From Perilla frutescens (lineage: Eukaryota > Streptophyta > Magnoliopsida > Lamiales > Lamiaceae), in assembly GCA_026008535.1 (NCBI GenBank), contig BRKX01000003.1:67047001-67111000 (forward strand): 64,000 bases of DNA, given 5' to 3'. The notes beneath the pieces are model-generated. The model was given only the letters and a program-made list of their open reading frames with translations. It was not told where the DNA came from and ran no database searches. This document shows, in pieces, positions 1 to 10,521 of this stretch (the first letter of the stretch is position 1; each line of letters opens with the position of its first letter). The position numbers and the translations under genes were made by a program.

Positions 1-692
1 TGAGAAATGTTTGAATTATGATTTATAAATTGCATAATAAAAAACACTTTGAAATTTGAATTTGAATTAAGATGATTGTAAAATATTTATATGTTGAAGT
101 TTGAAAGAAAAATAATAAGCTATCATGGATAGTGAGACAAACTGCTAATCAACTAATGAATACAAATTTTAAATAAAAAGTAAAAATGAATGATCGATAA
201 AATAAAATAAAATGAGATATGAGTAAATTATGATTTATAAATTATATTCGAAAAAATATTTTGAAATTTTAATTCAAATTAAGGTAAATATATATTAAAA
301 TTTGAATATCCTATATTAATAATGAAAAATAATAAAATGAGTAACAAGCATTAGTACAATTACATAATTAAGTAATTAATATAAAGAAAATAAAATAAAA
401 ATAAACATAATTAAAGAAAATCTGGAAAAGAAAATAAAAGAACTCGATCACGAATTTTATTATTATCGAGCTTTAATTGAGCTTTTTTTCAAGTTTTTAA
501 TCGAACTTGAACATATCCTTATCGAGTCGAACTCGAGCTGAGCTTGAATCGAACCCGATTATGAATTTTTTTAGTCGAGCCGAACTCGAACTCAAACTCA
601 AAGCTCGAGTCGAGCTCGAGCCGAGTATATCTTAAACGAGCCGAACTCGAGCTTGAAGGTATTCGGCTCGACTCGGCTCGTTTACAGCCCTA
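1..692. mobile_element. Right end of a TIR element rich in ctcgag motifs (partial)
   Basis: Bases 1-430 are AT-rich with no coding signal. From about 440 to 692 the sequence is packed with interlocking ctcgag, gagccgag and gaactcga words and ends in ggctcgtttacagccctac at 674-692. This resembles the terminal repeat of a common plant MITE type, possibly hAT-like. The other end would lie upstream of the window, so the target duplication cannot be checked. Confidence 0.4.
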
Positions 693-708
693 CAAGTAGT
701 TTATAAAC

Positions 709-1757
709 TTGAGGTCTAAGGGTATCACCAACTTAGTCCCCTTTGATCCTGAGATCGAAGCCTTTGTCCGACACCGGAACGCAGACAGAAACAGAGCTGA
801 AAAGATGGCAGCTACCCGAGAAGAAGAGATGGCAGCCATGCGCAGAGAAATGGAGGTGTTGCAAGCCTTGATTCAGCAGCAGCAACGAGCACCTGAGCCA
901 CCAGCGGCTCAACCACCAATTCAAGAAGCTATAGAGCCTCCAGTGACTGAAAATTTGGGTGGAGTGGAGTTATCAGCTATTGATGCCAACAATTTTGAGT
1001 TGAAGTCAGGACTGGTTTCGATGGTTCAGCAGAGTCAGTTCAGTGGAGGCGCGCTCGATGACCCAAATGCGCATCTGGATCAATTTCTTGAGATATATGG
1101 TACCATCAAGATGAATGGAGTTGGAGCTGATCACATAAGGTTTCGCCTTTTCTCATTTTCTCTGCGGGACAAGGCAAAGTTATGGTATTTGTCCTTGGAT
1201 GCATACTCAGTCCAAAAATGGTTAGAATTGTGTAAGAAGTTTCTGGCTAAGTATTGCCCTCCAAGAAAAACACTGAGGATGAAGAATGAGATTACACAGT
1301 TCAGGCAGTTCGATCAAGAACCTCTGTCTGAAGCTTGGGAACGGTTCAGAGACCTTATCAGAAAGTGCCTACAACATGGATTTGGAGCAGACCGGCAGCT
1401 TTGCTATTTTTACAATGGTTCGATGCAGCAACAGGAGGAGCATTATTAGAGTTGTCTGCAAATGAAGCCATGGAGTTATTAGAGAGAATGGCTGCAAACA
1501 GTGCTCAGTGGCCTTCTCAGATGAATTCAGTTGGAAGAGTAGTAGAGATCTTATCTTCTTCTAACGATTTGAAGGAATTAACAGCTCAGATGTCAAACAT
1601 GACCAAGACGATTACTTTACTAACGAAGAATAGCTTGGCCTCACTGGATAATGCACCGGGGAGTGTAGCAGCAATCCAAGACGAAGTTGAAGATATAAAT
1701 TTTATGCAGGGACAAGGCTACCATAATAGATATGGACATAATCGAGATGGAAATTAG
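709..1757 (+). pseudogene. Ty3/gypsy gag fragment, Athila-like, frameshifted
   Basis: The frame at 709-1449 encodes a retrotransposon gag (PF03732-type) domain. It contains DPNAHLDQFLEIYGTIKMNG, then FSFSLRDKAKLWYLSLDAYS, then a WERFRDLIRKC motif. Near 1415-1430 the frame shifts, and the gag continues in the frame of 1335-1757 (FDAATGGALLELSANEAMEL and onward). A stop at 1755-1757 is followed by about 220 bp of further gag-like reading. No protease, reverse transcriptase or integrase follows and no paired LTRs are visible, so this is a dead fragment. The motifs match the Athila side of Ty3/gypsy. That lineage call is from memory of family motifs. Confidence 0.8.
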
Positions 1758-2557
1758 TACGAGAATCAGGATAAGCTAAGTTATGCCAACCCCAATAATT
1801 TCCAACAACCACCTCTCGATTTCTCTACAACCATTGGGGTTATAAATGAAGGGAAGAAGCTGGATTTAGAAAACATACTTGGTTGTTTCAATGCTTCAGG
1901 CACCACACAAATCAAAAATCAAAATCAAACATACCATGAGCAAAATATTCTCGTAAATCTGCAGAAAAATCACAAATATATTTAGTCTCCCTCTCTCGAG
2001 TAAGTTCTAGACGTAGATTAAATACCAAATTTCATCTCTCGATCTCAATTTGCGTTCTTATTTTTCTATTGCTTTATTTTATTTTATTAGTTGAAACATA
2101 AAAACTTTGTTCCGGTTATCTAGATAAAGTAGAATAATTAAAATTGAGTACTTAGTTAAATTACAAGGCTAGTATTCGTGAATACAATATCTTTTCTCAC
2201 CATATTTTACTACAATTTACCCCGTGCACTTGCGAGTCATTTTTGTGTGAAATAATAGAGCGAATATTAACACGAGTTTGAAAATTGGACTACGATTCAA
2301 AAAAATATTTTCAAAAATAGGATTTAAGTTGGAAAATTATTTTCTGAATATGGGATTTTAGTCAAAAATTCCAATTCGGTTCGACTTTTCCAGATCCAAA
2401 GTGGAATTGCTCAACTTGAGGTGCTTAATAGAAGTGCTCGCGAGCATACAGAAATTAAGTGGTGTGGGGAAGAAAAAGAATGGACTAGGATGGTGTAGGT
2501 TGCAAAGATGGAAGGAGAGGAGAGATGAAGTGAGAGTGTGAGACGGCTACGTAGAGC
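1758..2557. other. Retroelement-derived non-coding relic and AT-rich spacer
   Basis: Bases 1758-1980 are the decayed downstream part of the gag. Around 2220-2240, taccccgtgcacttgcgag resembles phrases found near the ends of plant Ty3/gypsy leaders and LTRs, so this may be a fragment of the same or another element. No ORF or RNA gene is visible. Confidence 0.35.
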
Positions 2558-2760
2558 AGATCATCTATTGTATTTTGTATTACATTTGGTGTTGCATAAT
2601 TAATTTTTTTTAATATACCCTAATTGGGATGGATGAACACTAAATAGAAAATTTAAATTAAAATAAATCATAATAAATTAAAAAATAAAAAATTAATTTT
2701 TTTAAAAAAATATTGAAGAGTTGCAATAGGGAATGCAATAGGATTTGCAACAGATGATCT
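2558..2760. mobile_element. Foldback MITE, about 203 bp
   Basis: It starts agatcatctattg and ends with the inverted partner caacagatgatct. The interior is AT-rich with a ccctaattggg core followed by a gaac word. The same core recurs in three other foldback elements here (7803-8216, 23155-23533, 62088-62464). No clear target duplication is visible and it has no coding capacity. Confidence 0.5.
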
Positions 2761-3372
2761 CATTTCACCGCTACGACCGAATTTGTTTTTTTTATTATTT
2801 TTTCAATCTTTTTTAAGTAAATGAACACTACAAAAAAGCGGACTTTAGCGACGGATTTTTCCGTCGCTATATCATGGAATTCCGTCGCTAAACACCGCTA
2901 ACGACGGACTAACTACGGACACCGGCTGTCGCCGATAATCTCATCATTAATTCGGACTAACAACGGATTCTGTGTCCATCATTAGTTTAATGACGGACTA
3001 CCGATGGCCTGTCCGTCGCCGGCTGGTCGGTCGGTGAGGGGCGATGCTTTACTGACAGACTGGCAATGAGTAGGGCTGTCGCTACTAGCGACGGAAACAA
3101 ATCCGTCGTTAAGTTGCCGATCACTAACGGTCCGTCGTAAGTCCGTCGCTACTAGCAACGGACTACGATCCGTCGTAAGTTCGTCGCTAGTAGCGACGGA
3201 CTTCGATCCGTCGTTAGTTCTTTTTTTTTAATTTTTTTGATTTTATTTTTAATTCCTCAAATTAATAAAAATATAATATTATAAATGAAATAATAATAAT
3301 ATTAAAAATATAATATATTAAATATTCAAATTCAAATATATTAAATTACATCAAAATTAAAATTTAATTATT

Positions 3373-4895
3373 CTAAAAAATAATAGTACTGTCACTGGTA
3401 ATCTGAGGGGGTAGGGGCGGTGGGAACTGCGGAGGCTGGCCAAATCTGGCAAACATCTGGGCCCACTGAGCCTCCATCTGGGCCTGCATCATGGCCTGTA
3501 TCTGGGCCTGCATCTGCTGCATCTCGGTCCTGACCTCCTCCCGCAGCTCGGTCCTGACCTCGTCCCGAATCTGGGCCCTCATCTCATCTATACGCTGAGT
3601 GAAGGCTTCCTCTGTAAATGCGGGCTGTGAGGTGGCGCCTGAAAGGACACTGGTGCTGCTGCTGCTGTCGCCACTGTAGAAGTGCGACCGAGATCCAGTG
3701 CCGAAGACGCGCTTCTTCTTGCTCATCCATTCGAGCGCCTCTAGATAGAGGGCGATCATATCCACTTGAGAGACCTCATAAGAGTCTGGAACTGGCTGGC
3801 TCAACTCCTCCGCCCGTGCGAGGACCTCGGCCTAATAGCAACAAGTCGTTAGCACACTTATATATATATATATATATATTATTTATAAATTAAATACTTA
3901 CAGCAAGTCGCTCGCTCTTCTGATCAGTGAAGTGTCCATCCTTATCATGATGGAGTCTCAAAAATAGCTCCCACCCAACCTACTCATCTGGGATCTTCTG
4001 TGCCTGCGACTAATCAAACAACGTAAACAAAAATGGTTAAACACATTTAAATGAATTGCATAAATTTAAATAACTGGATATAAAAAATTAGGAACCACGA
4101 GATCATCTCCATGCTCCACAACACATTTGGACCCTCCCTTGTGTGTGATAATGCCCGTCCCCGGTCCATCAGGCTCAGACCTCATGTTCTGAGAGGCAAT
4201 ACGAGCCCTCTTTTGTGTCTCCTCTGACTTCCAATAGGCCAGCTAAGAAGGTCACACCTCTAGAGGAATTCATACCGGCCTCTTCCTGTTCCTGTTCTTC
4301 TTAACGGTGCAGATCATGTCTCGATATTTATCGGCCGCTTTCAGGAGCCAGAGACGACGTACCACCTCATCTAAACTAGGGTCCCATGTGAATAATTTCT
4401 GCATTAAATAACATTAGTAATTCTATTGATTTTTTAACTAAATACTTAATTTCAAAAGTTAATATATTTTACCCTGAAATCCTCAAAATAAACCTCCTTC
4501 AACTCCGCTGGCACAAACCTCCAAGCAAAGCCAGCTGGATCGAGCTGCGTCTTAAAGATCTGAGTCGTGGCTGCTGCTATCTCGTGTGCTGGGGTCAAAG
4601 TCCTACAAATAACAACATAATCAATCTACAACTTTTTAAAGGAACTAAAATACAATTAATGATACAAAACGTACCGCCCCCATACTCTGACCACAGTCAG
4701 CACATCACGACGTGCTATCATTGCTGACTCATCGAAGGATGGCTGCTCCCCGATGTGCAGGTCCCCTACAGAGGCATGGAGGCCTCCGGATGAAGAAGAT
4801 GATCTGCTGGCACCGCCTCTGGAACCAGATCCAGTGGTGCCAGAATCGCTGGCACCACCTCTGTAGCCAGAGAACCCACCCATCGGCATCTGCAT
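3373..4895 (-). pseudogene. CACTA TNPA-like protein (Transposase_24 type), five exons, nonsense-mutated
   Basis: Exons on the minus strand fit GT/AG sites and keep frame: 4895-4675, 4602-4473, 4398-4099, 4003-3902 and 3831-3373. The N-terminus is Gly/Ser-rich. The middle carries WRFVPAELKEVYFEDF and FTWDPSLDEVVRRLWL, both typical of the plant Ptta/En/Spm transposase family. The last exon has VFGTGSRSHFYSG and a Gln/Met-rich coiled coil (RTEMQQMQAQIQAMMQAQ) with a proline-rich tail. Exon 3 contains three in-frame stops, at least two where the family has Trp, and exon 4 contains one TAG. In En/Spm, TNPA binds the subterminal repeats. This copy should not make full-length protein. Confidence 0.82.
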
Positions 4896-4976
4896 CTAAA
4901 AAAGGATGTTTCAACACAAATAAAATTAATGTAAGATAGCACAAACAAAATTAAAGCTCACGTATATATGTCACAA

Positions 4977-5306
4977 CTAATCATCGTCTATACTATCACT
5001 ATCGTCATCTTCATCAGTGAATATCTCTTCTTCTTCGTCCTCTTCCACTGCATCTCCACTGTCCTCAATGTCGATATCACCTCCATTCGGATGAATTAAA
5101 ACAGAATCATCAATCTCAATAAGTGGAGGTCGATCCTTATGTAATTCATCCTCCTGAAAAGCCGTACCATCTTCAATAAGTGGGACTTCAACATTGGATC
5201 TAGCTTTAATCTTACACACGGCCCACCAATCACTTTTTGCACGAGATAAACTCGGATATGAGCAGTAATAGACTTGAATTGATCTATGTGAAAATCCTAG
5301 TCCCAA
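4977..5306 (-). pseudogene. C-terminal remnant of CACTA TNPD/TNP2 transposase
   Basis: The 109-codon frame reads QVYYCSYPSLSRAKSDWWAV followed by a KIKARSNVEVP motif. This is the tail segment (DUF4216-like) that follows the catalytic region of plant TNP2 transposases. It ends in an acidic stretch of Glu and Asp. The catalytic transposase part that should lie upstream (above 5306 on this strand) is missing and replaced by repetitive AT-rich DNA. The remnant ends 81 bp before the start of the TNPA-like gene, the usual tnpD-then-tnpA order. Confidence 0.72.
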
Positions 5307-5640
5307 GTTCTCGACTCTACGCTAATTGATCTATGTTCCTCTAGTTAATCAATCAATATCAACAACAAAACCAACAAATGCCAACAATTGAATCAATACT
5401 TGATTAAAAAAAAATTCAAAATTTCGGCAACACCTATGTGAAAATCCTAGTCCAAGTTTTCGACTCTACGCTAATTGATCTATGTTCATCTAGTTAATCA
5501 ATCAAAACCAATAACAAAACCAACATATATAATATATCAACAACACCAACAATTTATAAAGAGGGATCCAGGGGCCTCATCCCATTCACAATAAATAATT
5601 TATCAAGAGGGATCCAGGGGCCCTCATCCCATTCACAATA
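5286..5640. repeat. Local direct duplications inside the CACTA element
   Basis: A block of about 95 bp beginning ctatgtgaaaatcctagtcc occurs at about 5283-5385 and again at about 5431-5526. Just after it, a block of about 40 bp containing agagggatccaggggcc is repeated twice (about 5557-5640). These duplications sit where most of the TNPD gene has been lost. Confidence 0.75.
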
Positions 5641-5736
5641 CCATAATTTCAATTTAATTGTATCTAATAAATTGAACAATATGCTTGTAAAAAATTATAA
5701 CATGTTCAATCTTAATTTCATTTTCACATACTTACT

Positions 5737-5960
5737 AACATCATATTTAACATGCATATTAAAATCATAAAATTATTAATTCATAAATAAAAATTAACAT
5801 CATATTTAACATGCATATTAAAATCATAAAATTATTAATTCATAAATAAAAATTAACATCATATTTAACATGCATATTAAAATCCTAAATTCATTAATTC
5901 ATAAATAAAAATTAACATCATATTTAACGTGCATATTAAAATCATAAATTAATTACTTAC
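5737..5960. repeat. 59-bp tandem repeat, about 3.7 copies
   Basis: Units start at 5737, 5796, 5855 and 5914, exactly 59 bp apart. Each begins aacatcatatttaacatgca. The first two copies are nearly identical and the last two carry a few substitutions. The array is non-coding and internal to the CACTA element. Confidence 0.9.
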
Positions 5961-6091
5961 CTTTGTCTATGTGAGAGTATATATATGAATTAGATTGACA
6001 AATTCCTCAACTTGATGTTTGAACCTCAATATAGCTCTTCTAACTACAACATAATTACAGGAAAAATTAAAAAAAAAAAATCAAATTCACT

Positions 6092-6377
6092 AACACACAC
6101 ACACACACACACATCTCCATTAACACACAAATAATCAAACACAAACATAAACTAAACTAACGCATAATTAATCCAAATTATCATATAAAAACATAATCTA
6201 ACCTAAACTAATAATTAATACATAACTTAACCTAATCTAACGTAAACTAACAATTAACACCTAATCTAACCTAAACTAACAATTAACATATAGTATAACC
6301 TAATCTAACATAAACTACAAATTATCAAAATGTAAAATTATACACTATAAAATCTGCATAATAAAAAAAATTACAAA

Positions 6378-6425
<48 letters not shown>

Positions 6426-6740
6426 GCATAATATACTTTACAAAATCTACATAATAATTTAAAACCTACATAATAATAATAATAATAATAATAATAATCT
6501 GCAAAAAAAAAATTAAAAAACACACACACACGCACAGAGAGCAGCGGGGGGAGAGACCGAGAGAGAGGGGAAAGAGACCGAGAGGGGGGAGGGGAGAGAG
6601 ACCGAGAGTGGGTGGGGGGAGAGAAACACACACACATCATACAAACACACACACACACACACACATATGGAGAGAGACAGAGAGATGGAGAGAGAGGGGG
6701 AGAGAGAGACTGAGAGAGAGGGAGAGGGAGAGAGAGCTCA
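6092..6740. repeat. Cluster of AC, AAT and GA microsatellites
   Basis: An AC run at about 6092-6112 is followed by AAT/TAA runs at about 6380-6424 and 6473-6499, then an AC/GA-rich stretch at 6520-6740. This lies in the 5' part of the CACTA element on its coding strand, just before its subterminal repeats. ORFs here are low-complexity artefacts. Confidence 0.85.
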
Positions 6741-7490
6741 CCTCCGGCTGTCGCCGTTCGACGCCGCCGTGCTCCGCCGCGGGATGGGAATGGGGGGTTG
6801 GGGGGATTTGGGGAGGAATTAGGGCAAATGTGAATGAGAGAAAAGACGCTGCTCTGTCTGTATATCCTTTTTTACCGACGGACTAACGACGGACACTGTC
6901 CGTCGATATCATTTAAAAAATAAAAAAAATTAAATTAAATAACTAACGACGAGTCCGTCGTTAGGTATAAAAATTAAATCTGAAATTAAATTAAATAACT
7001 AATGACGGACTGAGTCCGTTGTTAAATATAAAAATTAAATTCGAAATTAAATTAAATCGGATATATTATTAAAAAACTAACGACGAAAAAAATCCGTCAT
7101 TAAGTTTATTAATTAATTTAAAAAAAAACTAACGACGGATGACGTCCGTCGTTATAGTTGCCGACAACAAATCCGTCGTAACTCCATCGTAACTTTTAAC
7201 TGCGAACCGATCCCGCCAAAATTTTCCGGCTCAGAATTGAACGACGGAGGATCCGTCGTTAGTTCGTCGTTAATACCGACGGATTTGAATCCGTCGCTAG
7301 AGTCCGTCAGTAAACTCCGCATTTCTTGTAGTGGAAATATTTTTTATAATTAAAAAAGATATTTGAGTAAATTAATAAATAATTATTTTTAATTATTTTA
7401 TTTTACGGTGCAAAGAATAATTTTTATAGTGAAAAATAAAAACATTCTAATTTTAATTTTGTAAGCATTGACCGTTTCACCAAGTATATA

Positions 7491-7730
7491 CTCCCTCCGT
7501 TTCCATTTAAATGTCATTTTCGATGAATGCACACAAATTAATAAATTAATTGAATTGCTTAACACACCCTTGTGTAAATACACTAAATGAGTTAAATATA
7601 GATGTTTGAATGGTTTAAATGAGGGTAAATATGAGAAAAATGTGAATTTTATGTCTCAAATTTGTAAAATGACATTTTTTTAAAATAAAATTAAAAGGTT
7701 AGAATAACATTTATATAGAAAAAGAAGGAG
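7491..7730. mobile_element. Stowaway-type MITE, 240 bp, TA target duplication
   Basis: The left end is CTCCCTCCGTTTCC and the right end is the imperfect inverted GAAAAAGAAGGAG, flanked by TA on both sides. The subterminal aatgtcatttt / aaatgacattt pair is also inverted. This is the classic plant Stowaway (Tc1/mariner-derived) terminus. Confidence 0.85.
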
Positions 7731-7802
7731 TATATAATTGTGGATTTCATCCAGTCTACGGCTAGGAGTCCTTAAGTAATAGAAATATTTGATACCATAT
7801 TA

Positions 7803-8216
7803 TGCGGATGAAATTCTCTGTGACATTGTGCGTAACACTTGATGCTACATAATTAAATTTATTAATTTTTCTTGAATTTTTTTAATTCAATTTCAATTTA
7901 TTATGCTTTATTTTGATTTTACAGTTATTGTTTAGGGTTCATCTATTTTGATTTTACAGTTATTGTTTAGGGTTCATCCTACCCAATTAGGGTATATAAT
8001 TAATTTTTCAATATTAAATTTCATTTTTGAATTAATTAATAATTGATTATTTAATAAAAAAATAATTATATATCCTAATTGGGTAGAATGAACCATAATT
8101 AATAAGTGTAAAATTAAACTAAATTATAATAAATAGAAATTCAATTAAAAAATTAAAAAAAATGAATAAATTTAATTATGTAACAGTACCAAATGTAGTA
8201 GAGCTTTACATCCGCA
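7803..8216. mobile_element. Long-hairpin foldback MITE upstream of the peroxidase
   Basis: Termini TGCGGATG and CATCCGCA are exact inverted partners. The two arms pair over most of their length, including gggttcatcctacccaatta on the left and the mirrored taattgggtagaatgaacc on the right. A 36-bp block is duplicated at about 7915-7975. It ends about 285 bp upstream of the putative peroxidase TATA box, so it could affect that promoter. No clean target duplication is seen. Confidence 0.6.
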
Positions 8217-8500
8217 TGTTATGTATGTTATTGCAACTTGCAAGCGGGACTACCAAAATGTAAGTAAGATTGACCATCGAGAACTTTCCGCATTTGAACA
8301 TGAAATTTCAAGGTAATAAGCCCTATCCAATATTGTATGAGAGAGAAACAAACACTCATTACTTCATTAGTCCACCAAAAGTTGAACAAGTTTTCAACTC
8401 ATGCAAGAAAATGTCATGCTCCAATTAATGCCAAAACCAATCTGCGTAACAGCAGCCTATAGAGACCATGACAATTTCCAAATCAAACTCAAAATTTTCC

Positions 8501-8510
8501 TATAAATTAA
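8501..8510 (+). promoter_or_regulatory. Putative TATA box of the peroxidase gene
   Basis: The word tataaattaa lies 141 bp upstream of the ATG at 8642, leaving a leader of about 110 nt if transcription starts some 30 nt downstream. Confidence 0.5.
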
Positions 8511-8641
8511 TTTCCAAAACTCCTCTTTCTTCCATCAATCACATTACAACATTCACTTATAACAAAAATCTGAAAATCTCCCAAACCCAATCAACAAATT
8601 AAAGCACAACATATATATTATATAGGAGATCGAATTCAACA

Positions 8642-9850
8642 ATGTTTTCATTTTTTTCTCCTAGTAGTACTACTACTTTAGTAGTAACCAGTTTATTATC
8701 AACCTTGCTCTTGATATCATGCGACGCCCAACTCTCCCCGGCCTTCTACGACACCACGTGCCCTAACGCACTCACCACAGTCCGCACCACCATCCGCCAA
8801 GCAGTCTCTCGAGACAGGCGGATGGCGGGTGCACTCCTCCGCCTCCACTTCCACGACTGCTTCGCTCAGGGCTGCGACGCATCAATCTTGCTCGACCAAA
8901 CCCCCACCATACAAAGTGAAAAAACTGCGCGCCCTAACCTATCCGTCCGAGGGTACGAAGTTGTGGAAGCCGCCAAACGTGACGTGGAGAGGATATGCCC
9001 CGGAGTCGTGTCATGTTCCGACATACTGACGCTCGCAGCCAGAGATGCATCAGTTGCTGTGAGTTTATAAATTATGCATACAAAATCATGATCACCACAT
9101 TTATTTATTTATTTATTTCATGTTATATGTACTAAACTTAAATGAATGGATCAAATAAAGGTTGGAGGCCCTTCGTGGAGTGTGAAGCTAGGAAGAAGAG
9201 ATTCTACTACAACAAGCTTTTCTCAGGCAAGCAACGATCTTCCTAGTCCTTTCATCGGTCTGAACGAGCTCATTTCCGCCTTCGACAAAAAGAGACTGAC
9301 TGCACGAGACATGGTCGCACTATCGGGTAACGACTGCACATATTTACTCAATCACTTGTACACGACGCATATATGATATATATATAGTCACTTGTATATT
9401 ACGTGTGCAAATCTTAAATATAACTCGTGACCATAAAAAGACTCGTGTTGGCATGCAGGGTCCCACACGATAGGGCAGTCCCAATGCCAGTTTTTCCGAG
9501 GTAGAATATACAGCAACGCTACAGACATTGATGCCGGTTTTGCGAGCACGAGAAGGCGGCAGTGCCCCTCAGAATTAGGCGGCGACGGCAACTTGGCCCC
9601 GCTCGATTTGGTGACGCCGAATTCCTTCGACAACAACTACTTCAAGAATTTGATGCAGAGAAAGGGATTGCTTCATACTGATCAAGTGTTGTTTAGCGGA
9701 GGATCCACGGACGAGATCGTGTCGGAATATAGCAGGAATCCGCAGAGATTCATGTCTGATTTTGCAGAAGCAATGGTCAAAATGGGAGAGATTGATGTTC
9801 TTACGGCTCAAAATGGGATTATAAGGAGGATCTGTAGTGCCATTAATTAA
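8642..9850 (+). CDS. Class III peroxidase, secreted, lignin-forming anionic type
   Basis: Exons 8642-9058, 9161-9326 and 9459-9850 join at GT/AG sites in frame to give 324 residues, the usual size. A hydrophobic signal peptide (about 1-29) precedes the mature QLSPAFYDTTCPNA start. The distal site LLRLHFHDCF carries Arg67 and catalytic His71. SGSHTIGQ, spanning the last intron, carries the haem-ligand His197. The family cysteines are present. Class III peroxidases use hydrogen peroxide to oxidise phenolics in the apoplast or vacuole, for example in lignin and suberin formation. TDIDAGFASTRRRQCP and NLAPLDLVTPNSFDNNYFKN recall lignin-forming anionic peroxidases. The usual FVQGCD is FAQGCD here, and one of the three ancestral introns is absent. 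The next gene, SERK, converges on it. Confidence 0.93.
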
Positions 9851-10521
9851 TTCATTAATTAGAGTTTTTTCTTCTTCCTTTTTTTTTTTTGGTGATTGTT
9901 AATTTCTTTCCAATTGTGAATTTGATGTTCTTCACTTGAATCTAAATGTGTATTATCAATATTATAAGATGTGAAGTAGTAAGTGAGTGAATGAAGATAA
10001 ACACATTCTTGGTAAGTTTGGAGAATCATTTAATTTATGTGCATTTAGATGTGCCCTCAAATTAAGCGAAACCATACCCGTAGTAAATATTGTTATTATT
10101 CGTCGCAAAATGATATTTTAATCTCATACTTCGTTCGTTCAATATATCTTTCACGCAATAACATTATAATAAAATAAAATAATACCAAAATAAAAGCAAG
10201 CTAGAGCTACTTAGCAAATTAGAGAATACATAGTTAATTTTTCTTCTTACATGAGCAGAGTACAGTTTCAGACGACGGTGAAAAACTGTCAACTTGTTAA
10301 CCAACTTTTGAGATTTTTTTTTTTTTTGTATAGGCAAATGAGGGCCATGGATTACAAAAGGCTTGACAATCTATGCACAAATGTGACAACACAAGTTCAC
10401 AATAGCACCCTAGCAGAAATTGAATTTTGTTAATTCCTCAATCCTAATAAATAAAACAAAAAAAAAAAAGAAGAAAAAAAAAAGAGCCTACCAATTTCTT
10501 CTTTTATTTGAGCCATGAAGG
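9851..10521. other. Convergent intergenic region, both 3' UTRs
   Basis: This holds the 3' UTRs and polyadenylation regions of the peroxidase (+) and SERK (-) genes. T-rich runs at 9870-9890 and 10314-10327 and A-rich runs at 10457-10483 are visible. No further gene is supported. The small ORF at 10251-10433 runs antisense to the likely SERK 3' UTR. Confidence 0.6.

Larger units (their letters stand above)
2826..7333 (-). mobile_element. CACTA (En/Spm, DTC) element, defective, TSD GAA
   Basis: The element begins CACTACAAAAAAGCGGA and ends with the inverted TCCGCATTTCTTGTAGTG. It is flanked by a 3-bp duplication, GAA at 2823-2825 and 7334-7336, as expected for CACTA transposition. Both subterminal regions are crowded with variants of taacgacggac in both orientations, the arrangement known for transposase-binding sites in En/Spm. 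The genes read on the minus strand: a remnant of the TNPD C-terminus, then a five-exon TNPA-like gene with stops. Most of TNPD is missing, so the element is non-autonomous. Confidence 0.93.

Noticed and set aside
733..924. Minus-strand ORF opposite the gag relic
   Set aside because: It is a shadow of the gag frame, with no family features.
6371..6886. ORFs on both strands over the microsatellite cluster
   Set aside because: Their translations are runs of Tyr, Ser/Arg and Thr/His from AAT, GA and AC repeats; no gene is implied.
10251..10433. 60-codon plus-strand ORF between the peroxidase and SERK
   Set aside because: It lies opposite the likely SERK 3' UTR, contains a poly-Phe run and has no homologous features.
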